64,000 nt of DNA from NCBI RefSeq assembly GCF_004345825.1, contig NZ_SLXM01000005.1, positions 63,290 to 127,289 on the forward strand. Reading direction: 5' to 3'. The notes beneath the pieces were generated by a model. That model made no database searches. It had not been told where the DNA came from and saw nothing but the letters and a program-made list of their open reading frames with translations. The stretch comes from Tenacibaculum skagerrakense (lineage in GTDB: Bacteria; Bacteroidota; Bacteroidia; Flavobacteriales; Flavobacteriaceae). This document shows positions 46,063 to 54,493 of this stretch, piece after piece (the stretch's first letter is position 1; every line of letters starts with the position of its first letter). Position numbers and translations under genes: made by a program.

Positions 46063-46223
46063 AGATTGCTTCATTCCACTTCGTTTCATTTGCAATGACG
46101 AGTGTATTTCTTCATGATTTTAGCTTTCGTCATTACGAGGAATGAAATGACGAAGTAATCTTTCTATTCTGAGTTCGGAATGTTAAGATTGCTTCATTTC
46201 ACTTAGTTTCATTCGCAATGACG
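46063..46223. repeat. Cluster of three REP-like elements
   Basis: Inverted half at about 46063-46100, direct half CGTCATTACGAGG...AGTAATCT at 46128-46161, and inverted half at 46186-46223. They separate the RAYT from the GIY-YIG gene. Confidence 0.75.
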
Positions 46224-46523
46224 TTAGTTTATATTGAAAACCCAATCAACAGCAAGATCAAGCCAATCTGGATTTAAAGTATTAATTAATTGTTCTTTTC
46301 TTTTTCTGTTACCAGCTTTTAATTGCTTTTCTCTAATTATAGCTTCTTTTATAGAATTATATTCTTCAAAATATACTAGTTTTTCACAATTGTATTTTGA
46401 TGTAAAGCCTTTTCTAGTTTTAGTTTTGTGTTCATAAACCCTTTTCTTTAGGTTTGTAGTTACCCCAATATAAATAACTGAGTTATTTTTATTGGTAATA
46501 AAATATACATAGCTCTTTTTCAT
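46224..46523 (-). CDS. GIY-YIG nuclease-domain protein
   Basis: 99 residues. It matches the small UPF0213-like GIY-YIG proteins: YVYFITNKNNSVIYIGVTT at residues 5-23, LKKRVYEHK with the conserved Arg near residue 28, and an EAIIREKQLKAGNRKRKEQL segment with the conserved Glu near 61. The fold cuts DNA in many enzymes, but the job of these single-domain proteins is not known. It stands among REP-like elements, which often surround such genes in Flavobacteria. The stop codon abuts the inverted REP half at 46223. Confidence 0.85.
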   Translation of the reverse strand: MKKSYVYFITNKNNSVIYIGVTTNLKKRVYEHKTKTRKGFTSKYNCEKLVYFEEYNSIKEAIIREKQLKAGNRKRKEQLINTLNPDWLDLAVDWVFNIN

Positions 46524-46546
46524 TAATCTAAATTAATAAATTTTCC

Positions 46547-46733
46547 CGTCATTACGAGGAATGAAATGACGAAGTAATCTTTCTATAGTGAGTTTGAAAC
46601 ATTAAGATTTCTCAATGACGTTGAGTTTCCGTCATTACGAGGAATGTACCAAACTTGGTTTGGTAACTCGACGAAGTAATCTCACTATCGATTTACAGAT
46701 TGCTTCATTCCACTGCGTTTCATTCGCAATGAC
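46547..46733. repeat. REP-like element cluster
   Basis: Four halves in alternating orientation. The third carries TACCAAACTTGGTTTGGTA at its centre, as does the element at 44784. Confidence 0.7.
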
Positions 46734-46740
46734 TTAATAA

Positions 46741-46769
46741 AAAAACCGAAACTAGCATGTTTCGGTTTT
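46741..46769. terminator. Orphan terminator-like hairpin
   Basis: AAAACCGAAAC and GTTTCGGTTTT pair around a six-base loop. No gene ends directly upstream on either strand, which fits a remnant of a lost gene. Confidence 0.55.
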
Positions 46770-47121
46770 CTGGTTTTGTAACCTTTTCTTTTGTAATTCA
46801 TAGCAATCTCCCCCTCAATTTACTTAAAATAGTAAATGATAATTGCATAATAGTAGTTTTTCTGTTAAATAAAAGTTAACAAGAATGATGCCGAAAATCT
46901 ATTTTTATTAAATAATAGCTGTTAAAAATATCAATTTAATTATAATCAATTGATTTTCTTTTTTTTAATGTATTGTTTAAAGCTGTGTTTTTTTAATGTT
47001 TATTATTTAACAATTTAAAAATGAAAAATTACAATCATTTTAGGTGTTTTTAAATGGTATTATTATATTTAAGTTGTATTTATTGAAATATACCAAATAA
47101 AAAATCTAAAAATTTATTATT

Positions 47122-47316
47122 ATGTTAAAAAACATTCAAAATTTAGGAAAGTCCCTTAGTAAAAAAGAGCAAAAACAAGTTAGCGGTGGCTGGGGAACAG
47201 TTTACTGTAACTCAAACAGAGATTGTTGGGATGCATATCCATTTTTAGGTCCTGGAGACGTTTCTTGTAGAGATAGCGTTTATGGCTGGGGCCAAAGAGT
47301 TTGCATCTTCAATTAA
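47122..47316 (+). CDS. GG-leader peptide with four cysteines
   Basis: 64 residues. The leader MLKNIQNLGKSLSKKEQKQV ends at Gly22-Gly23. The 41-residue core has four Cys (29, 35, 49, 61), three Trp, and many Gly and Asp. It is a bacteriocin-like or signalling peptide candidate with no export or modification gene adjacent. The motif AATCTAAAA lies 10 bases before the ATG, as before the peptide at 4514. A terminator follows at 47335. Activity unknown. Confidence 0.72.
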   Translation: MLKNIQNLGKSLSKKEQKQVSGGWGTVYCNSNRDCWDAYPFLGPGDVSCRDSVYGWGQRVCIFN

Positions 47317-47334
47317 TGGATAGTCCTCAAAAGT

Positions 47335-47362
47335 AAAAACCTCGCAATTTGCGAGGTTTCTT
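47335..47362. terminator. Terminator between GG-peptide gene and LysM gene
   Basis: AAAACCTCGCAA and TTGCGAGGTTT form a hairpin. It serves the GG-peptide gene and also lies at the 3' side of the convergent minus-strand LysM gene. Confidence 0.75.
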
Positions 47363-47393
47363 TATATAGTAGTAGATGTTTTAAACTTAGTAT

Positions 47394-47768
47394 TTAAAGA
47401 TTTGGAATAACCAATTCTTGTCCTGGATGAATTAAATCTGCAGATTTTAAAATGTTTGTATTCGCTTCAAAAATCTGTTTGTACTTCATAGCATCACCAT
47501 AATAATGCTTGGCGATTTTTCCAAGTGTTTCCCCACTTTTCACAGTATGATTAGCATATACTGAGGTATCTGCAACTTTAATATCAGCTACAATATCACT
47601 CGGGTTTTCTCCACCAACCTTTTTAATTTCATCCCATAAAAGGTTTTTTTCATACTGATTTTTAGCAGTTCCCGAAACATGTAAAACGCCATTTTCTTCT
47701 TTTACATCTCCATTTTGGATTTCTAATTGTTCTCCTAAGTTTAAAACACTTTGATATTTTGCTTTCAT
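47394..47768 (-). CDS. LysM-domain protein of the BON/LysM (Kbp-like) type
   Basis: About 124 residues from the preferred start. The first half is BON-like (EENGVLHVSGTAKNQYEKNL), and the second half is a LysM domain with HTVKSGETLGKIAKHYYGDA near residue 77 and KSADLIHPGQELVIP at the end. This layout matches the potassium-binding/YgaU-like proteins. The start at 47768 gives MKAKYQSVLNLGEQLE; the longer frame to 47813 would begin in the terminator hairpin of the upstream gene. No signal peptide is seen, so it may be cytoplasmic, as YgaU is. Confidence 0.85.
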   Translation of the reverse strand: MKAKYQSVLNLGEQLEIQNGDVKEENGVLHVSGTAKNQYEKNLLWDEIKKVGGENPSDIVADIKVADTSVYANHTVKSGETLGKIAKHYYGDAMKYKQIFEANTNILKSADLIHPGQELVIPNL

Positions 47769-47797
47769 TTTATTAAATTTTATTTCACTTAAATATA

Positions 47798-47826
47798 TAA
47801 AAAAACCTCGCAATTTACGAGGTTTT
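47798..47826 (-). terminator. Terminator of the beta-barrel gene
   Basis: AAAACCTCGCAAT and TACGAGGTTTT form a hairpin; on the minus strand it lies just past the stop of the gene at 47854. Its sequence nearly repeats the hairpin at 47335. Confidence 0.75.
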
Positions 47827-47853
47827 GGTGTAGTAAGTTTTAATTTCTATAAT

Positions 47854-48453
47854 TTAAAATCTATACGATAAAGAAAGCTGGGCAGGACTGTTTCCAAAAC
47901 CAAAGTTATATCCTGAAATATCTCCATTTGTCACAACAGTATTATTGGTTTCAGTAAAGTCTCCAGTACGATAACTGAATCTTGGTAATAACTCTACACC
48001 AAAAGCCAAATTATCGTTAAATACGTAATTAACGCCAATTACGCCTGCTACAGAAGGTGTATATACAGTGCTTTCTCGTTCAAAAGAATCAGTAGCTGTA
48101 GAATTAGAACTTTTTAAATGCGTGTAGCTAAATGCTACATCAAAACCATATCTAAATTCAAGATTTTTGGTAATGGCTTTACGAAATTCTTTACCTATAC
48201 TAATCTGAGCACCAATATTACTTTGATCATTTCCAGTTACGTTATCGTCATTTTCTGTTTCAAAACTATTAATGTTTAATGCTAACACATTAAAACGCCA
48301 TAAATTTTTAGATGTTCCAGTCTTGTAAGTGAATCCAAATGAATTTAATGAAGAAAAGTTGATTCCAACTTCTTGTCTTTTTTCTTCTTCTTGAGCAAAT
48401 GCTGTGGTAATTGTAGCACCTAATAGCAATAGACTTAATAAAGTTTTTTTCAT
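47854..48453 (-). CDS. Outer-membrane beta-barrel protein
   Basis: 199 residues with a signal peptide (about 1-20, ending TAFAQ). The mature chain alternates polar and hydrophobic residues in strands separated by Asn/Thr/Asp-rich loops. The end NSPAQLSLSYRF has the final aromatic expected for beta-barrel assembly. It is predicted to be a small eight- to ten-stranded outer-membrane barrel. Function unknown. Single gene with its own terminator. Confidence 0.83.
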   Translation of the reverse strand: MKKTLLSLLLLGATITTAFAQEEEKRQEVGINFSSLNSFGFTYKTGTSKNLWRFNVLALNINSFETENDDNVTGNDQSNIGAQISIGKEFRKAITKNLEFRYGFDVAFSYTHLKSSNSTATDSFERESTVYTPSVAGVIGVNYVFNDNLAFGVELLPRFSYRTGDFTETNNTVVTNGDISGYNFGFGNSPAQLSLSYRF

Positions 48454-48662
48454 AATTTCTGGTTTTTAAATTTATTTTATGATTAAGCCTAGAATGGAGC
48501 AAGAATAGTACCAAAGAATTCTTTTTTTGAGCTATTGTTTAAGTTTAACAAATTATTATAGTAGAAGTTTTTTTATGCATTTATAAACTAGTTAAATACA
48601 TGAAAAAAAAGTCATCAAATTTAATTGATGACTTTTAAATATTTTATTGAAATTTATTTCTA

Positions 48663-50051
48663 TTATAAGTGTATTACTTCATCGTATGCATCAGCGACAG
48701 CTTCCATAACAGCTTCACTCATTGTTGGGTGAGGGTGAATTGCTTTTAATACTTCATGACCTGTAGTTTCTAATTTTCTACCTAAAACAGCTTCTGCAAT
48801 CATATCAGTAACTCCAGCACCAATCATATGGCAACCTAACCATTCACCATATTTAGCATCAAAAATTACTTTCACAAATCCTTCAGGAGTTCCAGCAGCT
48901 TTTGCTTTACCAGATGCAGAGAACGGGAATTTACCAACTTTAATATCGTAACCAGCTTCTTTTGCTTTTTCCTCTGTTAATCCAACTGAAGCAATTTCTG
49001 GAGTTGCATATGTACAACCAGGAATATTTCCATAGTCAATAGATTCTGTATGTAAACCAGCGATTTTTTCAACACAAGTAATTCCTTCAGCAGAAGCAAC
49101 GTGTGCTAACGCAGGACCAGGAGTTACATCTCCAATAGCATAATATCCAGGAATATTTGTTTGATACCAATCGTTTACTAAAATCTTATCTCTATCTGTT
49201 ACAATTCCAACATCTTCTAATCCGATATTTTCAATATTGGTTTTAATTCCAACTGCAGATAAAACGATGTCTGCTTCTAAAACTTCTTCTCCTTTTTTAG
49301 TTTTAACAGTTGCTTTTACTCCCTCTCCAGAAGTATCAACAGACTCTACAGAAGAATTTGTCATTACTTTAATTCCTGCTTTCTTAAAAGAACGTTCCAT
49401 TTGTTTAGAAACATCAATATCTTCAACAGGAACAATGTTTGGCATATATTCTACAATAGTAACTTCTGTTCCCATTGAATTGTAAAAGTGTGCAAACTCA
49501 ACTCCAATTGCACCAGAACCTACAACAATCATAGATTTTGGTTGAGAAGGTAAGCTCATAGCTTCACGATAACCAATTACTTTTTTCCCATCTTGTGGTA
49601 AGTTAGGTAATTCACGAGAACGTGCTCCAGTAGCAATGATTATATGATCCGCTGAATACTCAGTTACAGTTCCATCTTCAGCAGTAACATCAACTTTTTT
49701 TCCAGTTTTTACTTTTCCAAAACCATCTATTATATCAATTTTATTTTTCTTCATTAAAAACTGAACACCTTTACTCATTCCTTCAGCAACACCACGACTT
49801 CTCTTGATTACCGCTTCAAAGTCTTTATCAATAGCTTCGGCTTTTAAACCGTACTCATCAACATGCTTTAAATAATCATATACCTGAGCAGATTTTAATA
49901 AAGCTTTTGTTGGGATACATCCCCAGTTTAAGCAAATACCACCTAAACTTTCTTTCTCAATTACTGCTGTTTTAAAACCTAGTTGAGAAGCTCTAATAGC
50001 TGTAACATAACCTCCAGGTCCCGAACCGATTACAATGATGTCGTATTTCAT
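48663..50051 (-). CDS. lpdA: Dihydrolipoyl dehydrogenase (E3)
   Basis: FAD-dependent E3 of 2-oxoacid dehydrogenase complexes, reoxidising dihydrolipoamide with NAD. 462 residues is the usual size. The FAD motif GSGPGGY is at 9-15, the redox-active pair Cys40 and Cys45 in CLNWGC, the NAD-binding motif VVGSGAIGVEFAHFY near residue 177, YAIGDVTPGPALAHVASAEG near 308, and the C-terminal base motif HPHPTMSEA near 442. It probably serves several complexes, including the one containing the E2 encoded at 1942. Upstream is the membrane-protein gene at 50091, 39 bases away. Confidence 0.95.
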   Translation of the reverse strand: MKYDIIVIGSGPGGYVTAIRASQLGFKTAVIEKESLGGICLNWGCIPTKALLKSAQVYDYLKHVDEYGLKAEAIDKDFEAVIKRSRGVAEGMSKGVQFLMKKNKIDIIDGFGKVKTGKKVDVTAEDGTVTEYSADHIIIATGARSRELPNLPQDGKKVIGYREAMSLPSQPKSMIVVGSGAIGVEFAHFYNSMGTEVTIVEYMPNIVPVEDIDVSKQMERSFKKAGIKVMTNSSVESVDTSGEGVKATVKTKKGEEVLEADIVLSAVGIKTNIENIGLEDVGIVTDRDKILVNDWYQTNIPGYYAIGDVTPGPALAHVASAEGITCVEKIAGLHTESIDYGNIPGCTYATPEIASVGLTEEKAKEAGYDIKVGKFPFSASGKAKAAGTPEGFVKVIFDAKYGEWLGCHMIGAGVTDMIAEAVLGRKLETTGHEVLKAIHPHPTMSEAVMEAVADAYDEVIHL

Positions 50052-50090
50052 ATTTTATATTTTATCTATTAGTTGTTTATTTTTATATTC

Positions 50091-50669
50091 TTATGGATTA
50101 AAAACAATGTCTTTTATACCTGATTTTTTAGTGAAAAAGCTAAGTATATTATGAATTGTAAAATGTATTATGATTAAAGCTGCTATAGCTATTAAAGGCA
50201 CTCCAAAGACTTTATAAGGTAAATGATATGTCCACGTGCCCAAGTTAATTGCTATCATTTCACCAAAAGCTGGAAATAATGCTACAATTATTAATGTTAT
50301 GTATAGTTTAATATTATCAGATAACTCAGGTAATTCTTTGTAAATCTGCATTTTGATTTGGTAAGTGGTTATAAAAGCACCTCCCCAAGCAAAAAATAAC
50401 CAAGCAGGAACTTGTCTACTAATATCATGGTATTCCCAATATTTATAAGATGTACCAATATATTCAAAGAATAAACCTACAGCTCCCGTTACTATAAAAC
50501 CAATTAAAAACATAATGCTAAAAGTATCAGCTTTATAATTTCTATGAAAAGTATGAATTAACTTTAAGAAAATTAATAACGCAATTATCAAATCGTATTT
50601 ATGTAAAAAGCCTATTAACAATCCAGCAATAATTAATTTGACGGTATTTTTAAATAATATTTTTTGCAC
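50091..50669 (-). CDS. Multi-pass membrane protein, unknown
   Basis: 192 residues with about five to six hydrophobic segments. Conserved-looking features are FHRNYKADTFSIMFLIGF, FFEYIGTSYKYWEYHDISRQ with several aromatic and acidic residues, and a second half with GEMIAINLGTWTYHLPYKVF. The pattern of paired short E-x-x-G-T/Trp segments in hydrophobic surroundings recalls carotenoid-biosynthesis-like integral membrane proteins, but I cannot assign it. It precedes lpdA on the same strand. Confidence 0.68.
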   Translation of the reverse strand: MQKILFKNTVKLIIAGLLIGFLHKYDLIIALLIFLKLIHTFHRNYKADTFSIMFLIGFIVTGAVGLFFEYIGTSYKYWEYHDISRQVPAWLFFAWGGAFITTYQIKMQIYKELPELSDNIKLYITLIIVALFPAFGEMIAINLGTWTYHLPYKVFGVPLIAIAALIIIHFTIHNILSFFTKKSGIKDIVFNP

Positions 50670-50690
50670 TAGTTATTTTAATTTTTCATT

Positions 50691-50783
50691 GTCATTACGA
50701 TAAGCGAAATAAAATGTAGCGAAGAAGTAATCTGTTTATCTGAAAAGGAAAGATTGCTTCTTTCGTACCTCAATCGCAATGAC
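50691..50783. repeat. REP-like inverted pair
   Basis: A direct half (GTCATTACGATAAGCG...GAAGTAATCTG) and an inverted half (AGATTGCTTC...CGCAATGAC) separated by a short spacer; it could fold into a hairpin. It lies between argS and the membrane-protein gene. Confidence 0.72.
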
Positions 50784-50796
50784 TTACATTTAATTA

Positions 50797-52575
50797 CTAC
50801 ATTCTCTCAGGAACATTAATTCCTAATAAACTAAATGCTGATTTAATTGTATCCGCTACTTTCTTAGATAATTGAACTCTAAATACTTTTTTAGCATCAT
50901 CCTCTTCACCTAAAATTGACACGTTTTGATAAAATGAGTTGAATTCTTTTACCAAATCATAAGTGTAATTAGCAACTAATGCAGGTGAGTAATTTGCCGC
51001 AGCTTGCTGAATTACTTCAGGATACAATTCTAACTGCTTAATCAATTCTTTTTCTTTGATATGTAAAGACACTTCGACTCCGCTTAGTGTCCTAGTATAA
51101 TCAAAATCAGCTTTTCTTAAAATTGACTGAATTCTTGCATACGTATACTGAACAAAAGGTCCTGTATTACCTTGAAAGTCTACAGAAGCTTGAGGGTCGA
51201 ATAAAATTCTCTTTTTAGGATCTACCTTTAAAATGAAATATTTTAACGCTCCCAATCCAATGATTTTGTACAAGGATTCTTTTTCTTCGTTAGAATAACC
51301 TTCAAGTTTTCCTAATTCTTGAGAAATATCACGCGCTGTATTGGTCATTTCATCCATTAAATCATCAGCATCTACCACTGTTCCTTCACGTGATTTCATT
51401 TTACCAGATGGTAAATCTACCATCCCATAGCTTAAGTGATATAATTGATCTGCCCAGCTATAACCTAACTTTTTTAAGATTAAGAATAAAACTTTAAAGT
51501 GATAATCTTGCTCGTTACCAACGGTATAAACCATTCCGTTTAAATCTGAAAAATCTTTAGCACGTTGTATGGCAGTTCCTATATCTTGCGTCATATAAAC
51601 AGCTGTTCCGTCTGAACGTAATACTAATTTCTCATCTAATCCGTCTTCTGTTAAATCACACCAAACAGAACCGTCTTCTTTTTTAAAGAAAACACCATTT
51701 TCTAAACCTTGTTCAATAATATCTTTTCCTAATAAATAAGTATCACTTTCGTAATACAATTTATCGAAGTCAACTCCAATATTTTTATAGGTTACATCAA
51801 ATCCTTCATACACCCATCCATTCATCATTTTCCATAGATCAACAGTTTCTGAGTCTCCAGATTCCCATTTACGTAACATTTCTTGAGCTTCAACAAAAAT
51901 TGGAGCTTGCTTTTTAGCGTCATCTTCAGAAATTCCTTGATTTACTAAATAAGCAATTTCTTTCTTATATTCTTGATCGAATTTTACGTAATAGTTACCA
52001 ACTAATTTATCTCCTTTTAATCCAGTAGATTCTGGAGTTTCTCCATTTCCAAATCGTTTCCAAGCCAACATCGACTTACAAATATGGATTCCACGGTCGT
52101 TGATAATTTGAGTTTTGTATACCTTATGTCCGGCAGCTTTTAAAATTTCTGAAACAGAATATCCTAACAACACATTTCTAACATGTCCTAAGTGTAAAGG
52201 CTTGTTTGTGTTAGGTGATGAATATTCAACCATTCTAGCATCAGCGTCAGAACTTACAAAGCCATAAGTTTCGTTTTTAGAAATGTCATTAAAGAAATTG
52301 ACGTAAAAACTATCATCAATAACTAAGTTTAAAAACCCTTTAACTACGTTGAATTTAGAAACTTCTTGAATGTTTTCAACTAAGTAATTTCCTAAATCTT
52401 CACCAATTTGTACTGGATTCCCTTTTTTGTATCGAAGTAATGGAAAAATTACCACGGTAATATCTCCTTCAAAATCTTTTCGTGTTGCTTGAAATTCTAC
52501 AGACGGGATTTCAGTATCGTATAATTTTTTAAATCCTTCTTTAACGTTCGCTTCTAATAACGATTGTATGCTCAT
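50797..52575 (-). CDS. argS: Arginine-tRNA ligase
   Basis: Class I aminoacyl-tRNA synthetase charging tRNA-Arg, about 592 residues. The HIGH-type motif appears as NKPLHLGHVRN near residue 120, the KMSKS-type region as GKMKSREGTVVDADDL near residue 385, and the anticodon-binding DALR-like domain covers the C-terminus (SPALVANYTYDLVKEFNSFY near 535). The start at 52575 gives MSIQSLLEANVKEGFKKLY; the longer frame to 52608 adds 11 residues with no family match. Single gene, divergent from the YkgJ-type gene. Confidence 0.95.
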   Translation of the reverse strand: MSIQSLLEANVKEGFKKLYDTEIPSVEFQATRKDFEGDITVVIFPLLRYKKGNPVQIGEDLGNYLVENIQEVSKFNVVKGFLNLVIDDSFYVNFFNDISKNETYGFVSSDADARMVEYSSPNTNKPLHLGHVRNVLLGYSVSEILKAAGHKVYKTQIINDRGIHICKSMLAWKRFGNGETPESTGLKGDKLVGNYYVKFDQEYKKEIAYLVNQGISEDDAKKQAPIFVEAQEMLRKWESGDSETVDLWKMMNGWVYEGFDVTYKNIGVDFDKLYYESDTYLLGKDIIEQGLENGVFFKKEDGSVWCDLTEDGLDEKLVLRSDGTAVYMTQDIGTAIQRAKDFSDLNGMVYTVGNEQDYHFKVLFLILKKLGYSWADQLYHLSYGMVDLPSGKMKSREGTVVDADDLMDEMTNTARDISQELGKLEGYSNEEKESLYKIIGLGALKYFILKVDPKKRILFDPQASVDFQGNTGPFVQYTYARIQSILRKADFDYTRTLSGVEVSLHIKEKELIKQLELYPEVIQQAAANYSPALVANYTYDLVKEFNSFYQNVSILGEEDDAKKVFRVQLSKKVADTIKSAFSLLGINVPERM

Positions 52576-52670
52576 CAGTTGACCTATTTCATTTAAATCG
52601 AGTAGCAAAATTACATAATTTTATTGGTTTATGTGGTCGATTTCAATTCATATTCCCGTAGCTTTGCAAT

Positions 52671-53171
52671 ATGGATAAAGACCTTGAAAATCTTAAAGAA
52701 CTGTCGCAAGAAAAGCTTGCCGAAAACAAGAAATATTTTCAAAAATTAAAAAAGCGTACACCGAAACGCCTTGATTTAGTTATGCAAGAGTTGCATGATG
52801 AAGAATTTGAGCGTACTGATTGCTTGAATTGTGGGAATTGTTGCAAAACAACTAGTCCGATGTTTTCTTACAAAGACATAGAGCGTATTGCAAAGCATTT
52901 AAAAATGAAAGTACCAGATTTTGTTGCTCAATATTTACGTATAGATGAAGATGATTTTCACGTGTTACAAACTTCACCTTGTCCGTTTTTAGATTTGAAT
53001 GATAACACCTGTTTTATTTATGATGTACGTCCAAAAGCTTGTGCAGAATATCCACATACAAACAGAAAAAAGTTCATTCAATTAACAAACTTAACTATTA
53101 AAAACACAGAAATCTGTCCGGCTACTTATAGAATTGTAGAGGAATTAAAGAAGAAATTACCAATCTCTTAG
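52671..53171 (+). CDS. YkgJ-family cysteine-cluster protein
   Basis: 166 residues. The Cys pattern is CLNCGNCCKTTSPMF near residue 48, then CPFLDLNDNTCFIYDVRP near 103, a Cys near 124 (KACAEYPH) and a late Cys near 150. This is the zinc/iron-sulfur-binding arrangement of the YkgJ family, whose function is not settled. The gene is divergent from argS. Confidence 0.88.
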   Translation: MDKDLENLKELSQEKLAENKKYFQKLKKRTPKRLDLVMQELHDEEFERTDCLNCGNCCKTTSPMFSYKDIERIAKHLKMKVPDFVAQYLRIDEDDFHVLQTSPCPFLDLNDNTCFIYDVRPKACAEYPHTNRKKFIQLTNLTIKNTEICPATYRIVEELKKKLPIS

Positions 53172-53239
53172 TTTTATTAACGTATTTATATCAAAAAACG
53201 GCTGTTTTTTAGTAAACTTGTTATGTAAATAAACATAGC

Positions 53240-54079
53240 ATGGAAGTAATAAAAGCATATTTTGAAAATATGCCAACTGTACATAGAAGTATGTTGTTGG
53301 TTGGTGGAATTTCATTTTTTTGGTTATTAGAGAGCGGAGTTCCGTTGTTTAAATTTGGATATAATAAGTGGAAACATGCTTGGCCAAATTTATTTTTTAC
53401 AGGAACCACAGTAATTATCAATTTCGCATTGGCCTTTTTATTACTACAAACTTCTTATTGGGTAGAAGAAAATCAATTCGGATTGATCAATTGGTTACCA
53501 GAAATGCCTCTATGGGCTTATATTATTTTGGGAGTTTTATTCTTAGATTTTTTCGGAGCCTATTTAGCACATTTGGTGGAGCATAAGTTTATTCCATTAT
53601 GGATGGTTCATTTAGTGCATCATACAGATCATAAAGTAGATACAACAACAGCAAACCGACATCATCCTATTGAAAGTGTAATTCGTTTTGCCTTTACGTT
53701 GTTAGGTGTATTTTTGGTGGGAACACCATTTTATATTATCATGTTATATCAATCTTTATCATTGGTGTTTACTCAGTTCAATCATGCGAATTTAAAAATG
53801 CCTAGAAAATTAGATAAGATATTGAGTTATGTGATTGTTTCTCCAGATATGCACAAAGTACATCATCATAACCTATTACCATATACCGATTCTAATTTTG
53901 GAAATATTTTTTCTATTTGGGATCGTTTGTTAGGAACTTATATGGAATTAGACAGAGATAAAATAGTGTATGGAGTAGATACATTTCCTGATGAAGTAAA
54001 AAATTCTAGTTTAACAGAACTCTTGAAACAACCCTTTCAAGGATATCGAAAGCCTACCAATTTAGATGAGTTAAAATAA
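53240..54079 (+). CDS. Sterol desaturase/fatty acid hydroxylase-family membrane protein
   Basis: 279 residues with about four membrane helices. The di-iron histidine motifs of the family are present: HLVEHKF and HLVHHTDHK near residue 117, TTANRHHPIE near 134, and MHKVHHHNLLPYTDSNFGN near 209. This family inserts oxygen or a double bond into lipids in the membrane. The substrate is not known. It is a single plus-strand gene, and the 3' terminator is shared with the GG-peptide gene. Confidence 0.9.
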   Translation: MEVIKAYFENMPTVHRSMLLVGGISFFWLLESGVPLFKFGYNKWKHAWPNLFFTGTTVIINFALAFLLLQTSYWVEENQFGLINWLPEMPLWAYIILGVLFLDFFGAYLAHLVEHKFIPLWMVHLVHHTDHKVDTTTANRHHPIESVIRFAFTLLGVFLVGTPFYIIMLYQSLSLVFTQFNHANLKMPRKLDKILSYVIVSPDMHKVHHHNLLPYTDSNFGNIFSIWDRLLGTYMELDRDKIVYGVDTFPDEVKNSSLTELLKQPFQGYRKPTNLDELK

Positions 54080-54080
54080 A

Positions 54081-54111
54081 AAGAGCGAGCTTTTAAGCTC
54101 GCTTTTCATTT
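54081..54111. terminator. Bidirectional terminator
   Basis: AAAGAGCGAGC and GCTCGCTTTT pair around TTTTAA, between the convergent genes ending at 54079 and 54112. Confidence 0.8.
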
Positions 54112-54372
54112 TTAGAGTTTAAAACAGATATAACGTCTATCGGTTAAACTTAAATTGGTTTCAGATTTAAAGTATTGTATGTGGTTGTAAGAGGCAGTAC
54201 CAGATGAATAACACATCCATTGCCAATTTGGTAAGGCTGGACCTTCTGGATTTAACGGTTCCAAAGGTGTTGTATCTATTAGACTTCCATGTGATCCACC
54301 TCCTCGGATTTTCTTTTGATTGTTTGATGAAATTACTTCCACTCCCTTTACGTTTAAAATGCTTTTTTTCAT
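54112..54372 (-). CDS. GG-leader peptide, two-cysteine type
   Basis: 86 residues. The leader MKKSILNVKGVEVISSNNQ ends at the run Gly24-Gly25-Gly26, so the cut may be after Gly25. The core (about 61 residues) starts SHGSLIDTTPLEPLNPEG, then NWQWMCYSSGT and the final ICFKL: two Cys, one disulfide possible. The leader matches that of the peptide at 55543 and of 4514. No transporter is adjacent. It is the last of three minus-strand genes (55543, 54494, 54112). Confidence 0.68.
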   Translation of the reverse strand: MKKSILNVKGVEVISSNNQKKIRGGGSHGSLIDTTPLEPLNPEGPALPNWQWMCYSSGTASYNHIQYFKSETNLSLTDRRYICFKL

Positions 54373-54493
54373 TATTTGATTTTTTAATTAATATTGGTTG
54401 CAAGATATAATGAGATGAAAGCTAAAGCGCAAGGTGTTTTCCTTAATAAGTATTGGAGAAATCTCCAGTTTTTATGGAGTTAAAAAAGAGAAC

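Larger units (their letters stand above)
46524..47121. other. Gene-free region with REP elements and an orphan hairpin
   Basis: This 598-base stretch holds REP-like halves at 46547-46580, 46606-46621, 46630-46683 (with the GTACCAAAC-type palindrome) and 46697-46733. It then has a hairpin (46741-46769) and the AT-rich upstream region of the GG-peptide gene at 47122. I see no gene or RNA. Confidence 0.65.

Noticed and set aside
46234..46437. Plus-strand 67-codon frame
   Set aside because: It is the antisense of the GIY-YIG gene and has no family signature.
48308..48514. Minus-strand frame overlapping the beta-barrel signal region
   Set aside because: It runs in another frame of the beta-barrel gene's start and has no start signal or motif.
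54167..54410. Two frames overlapping the GG peptide at 54112
   Set aside because: Both are out of frame with, or antisense to, the peptide, which has the clear GG-leader pattern.
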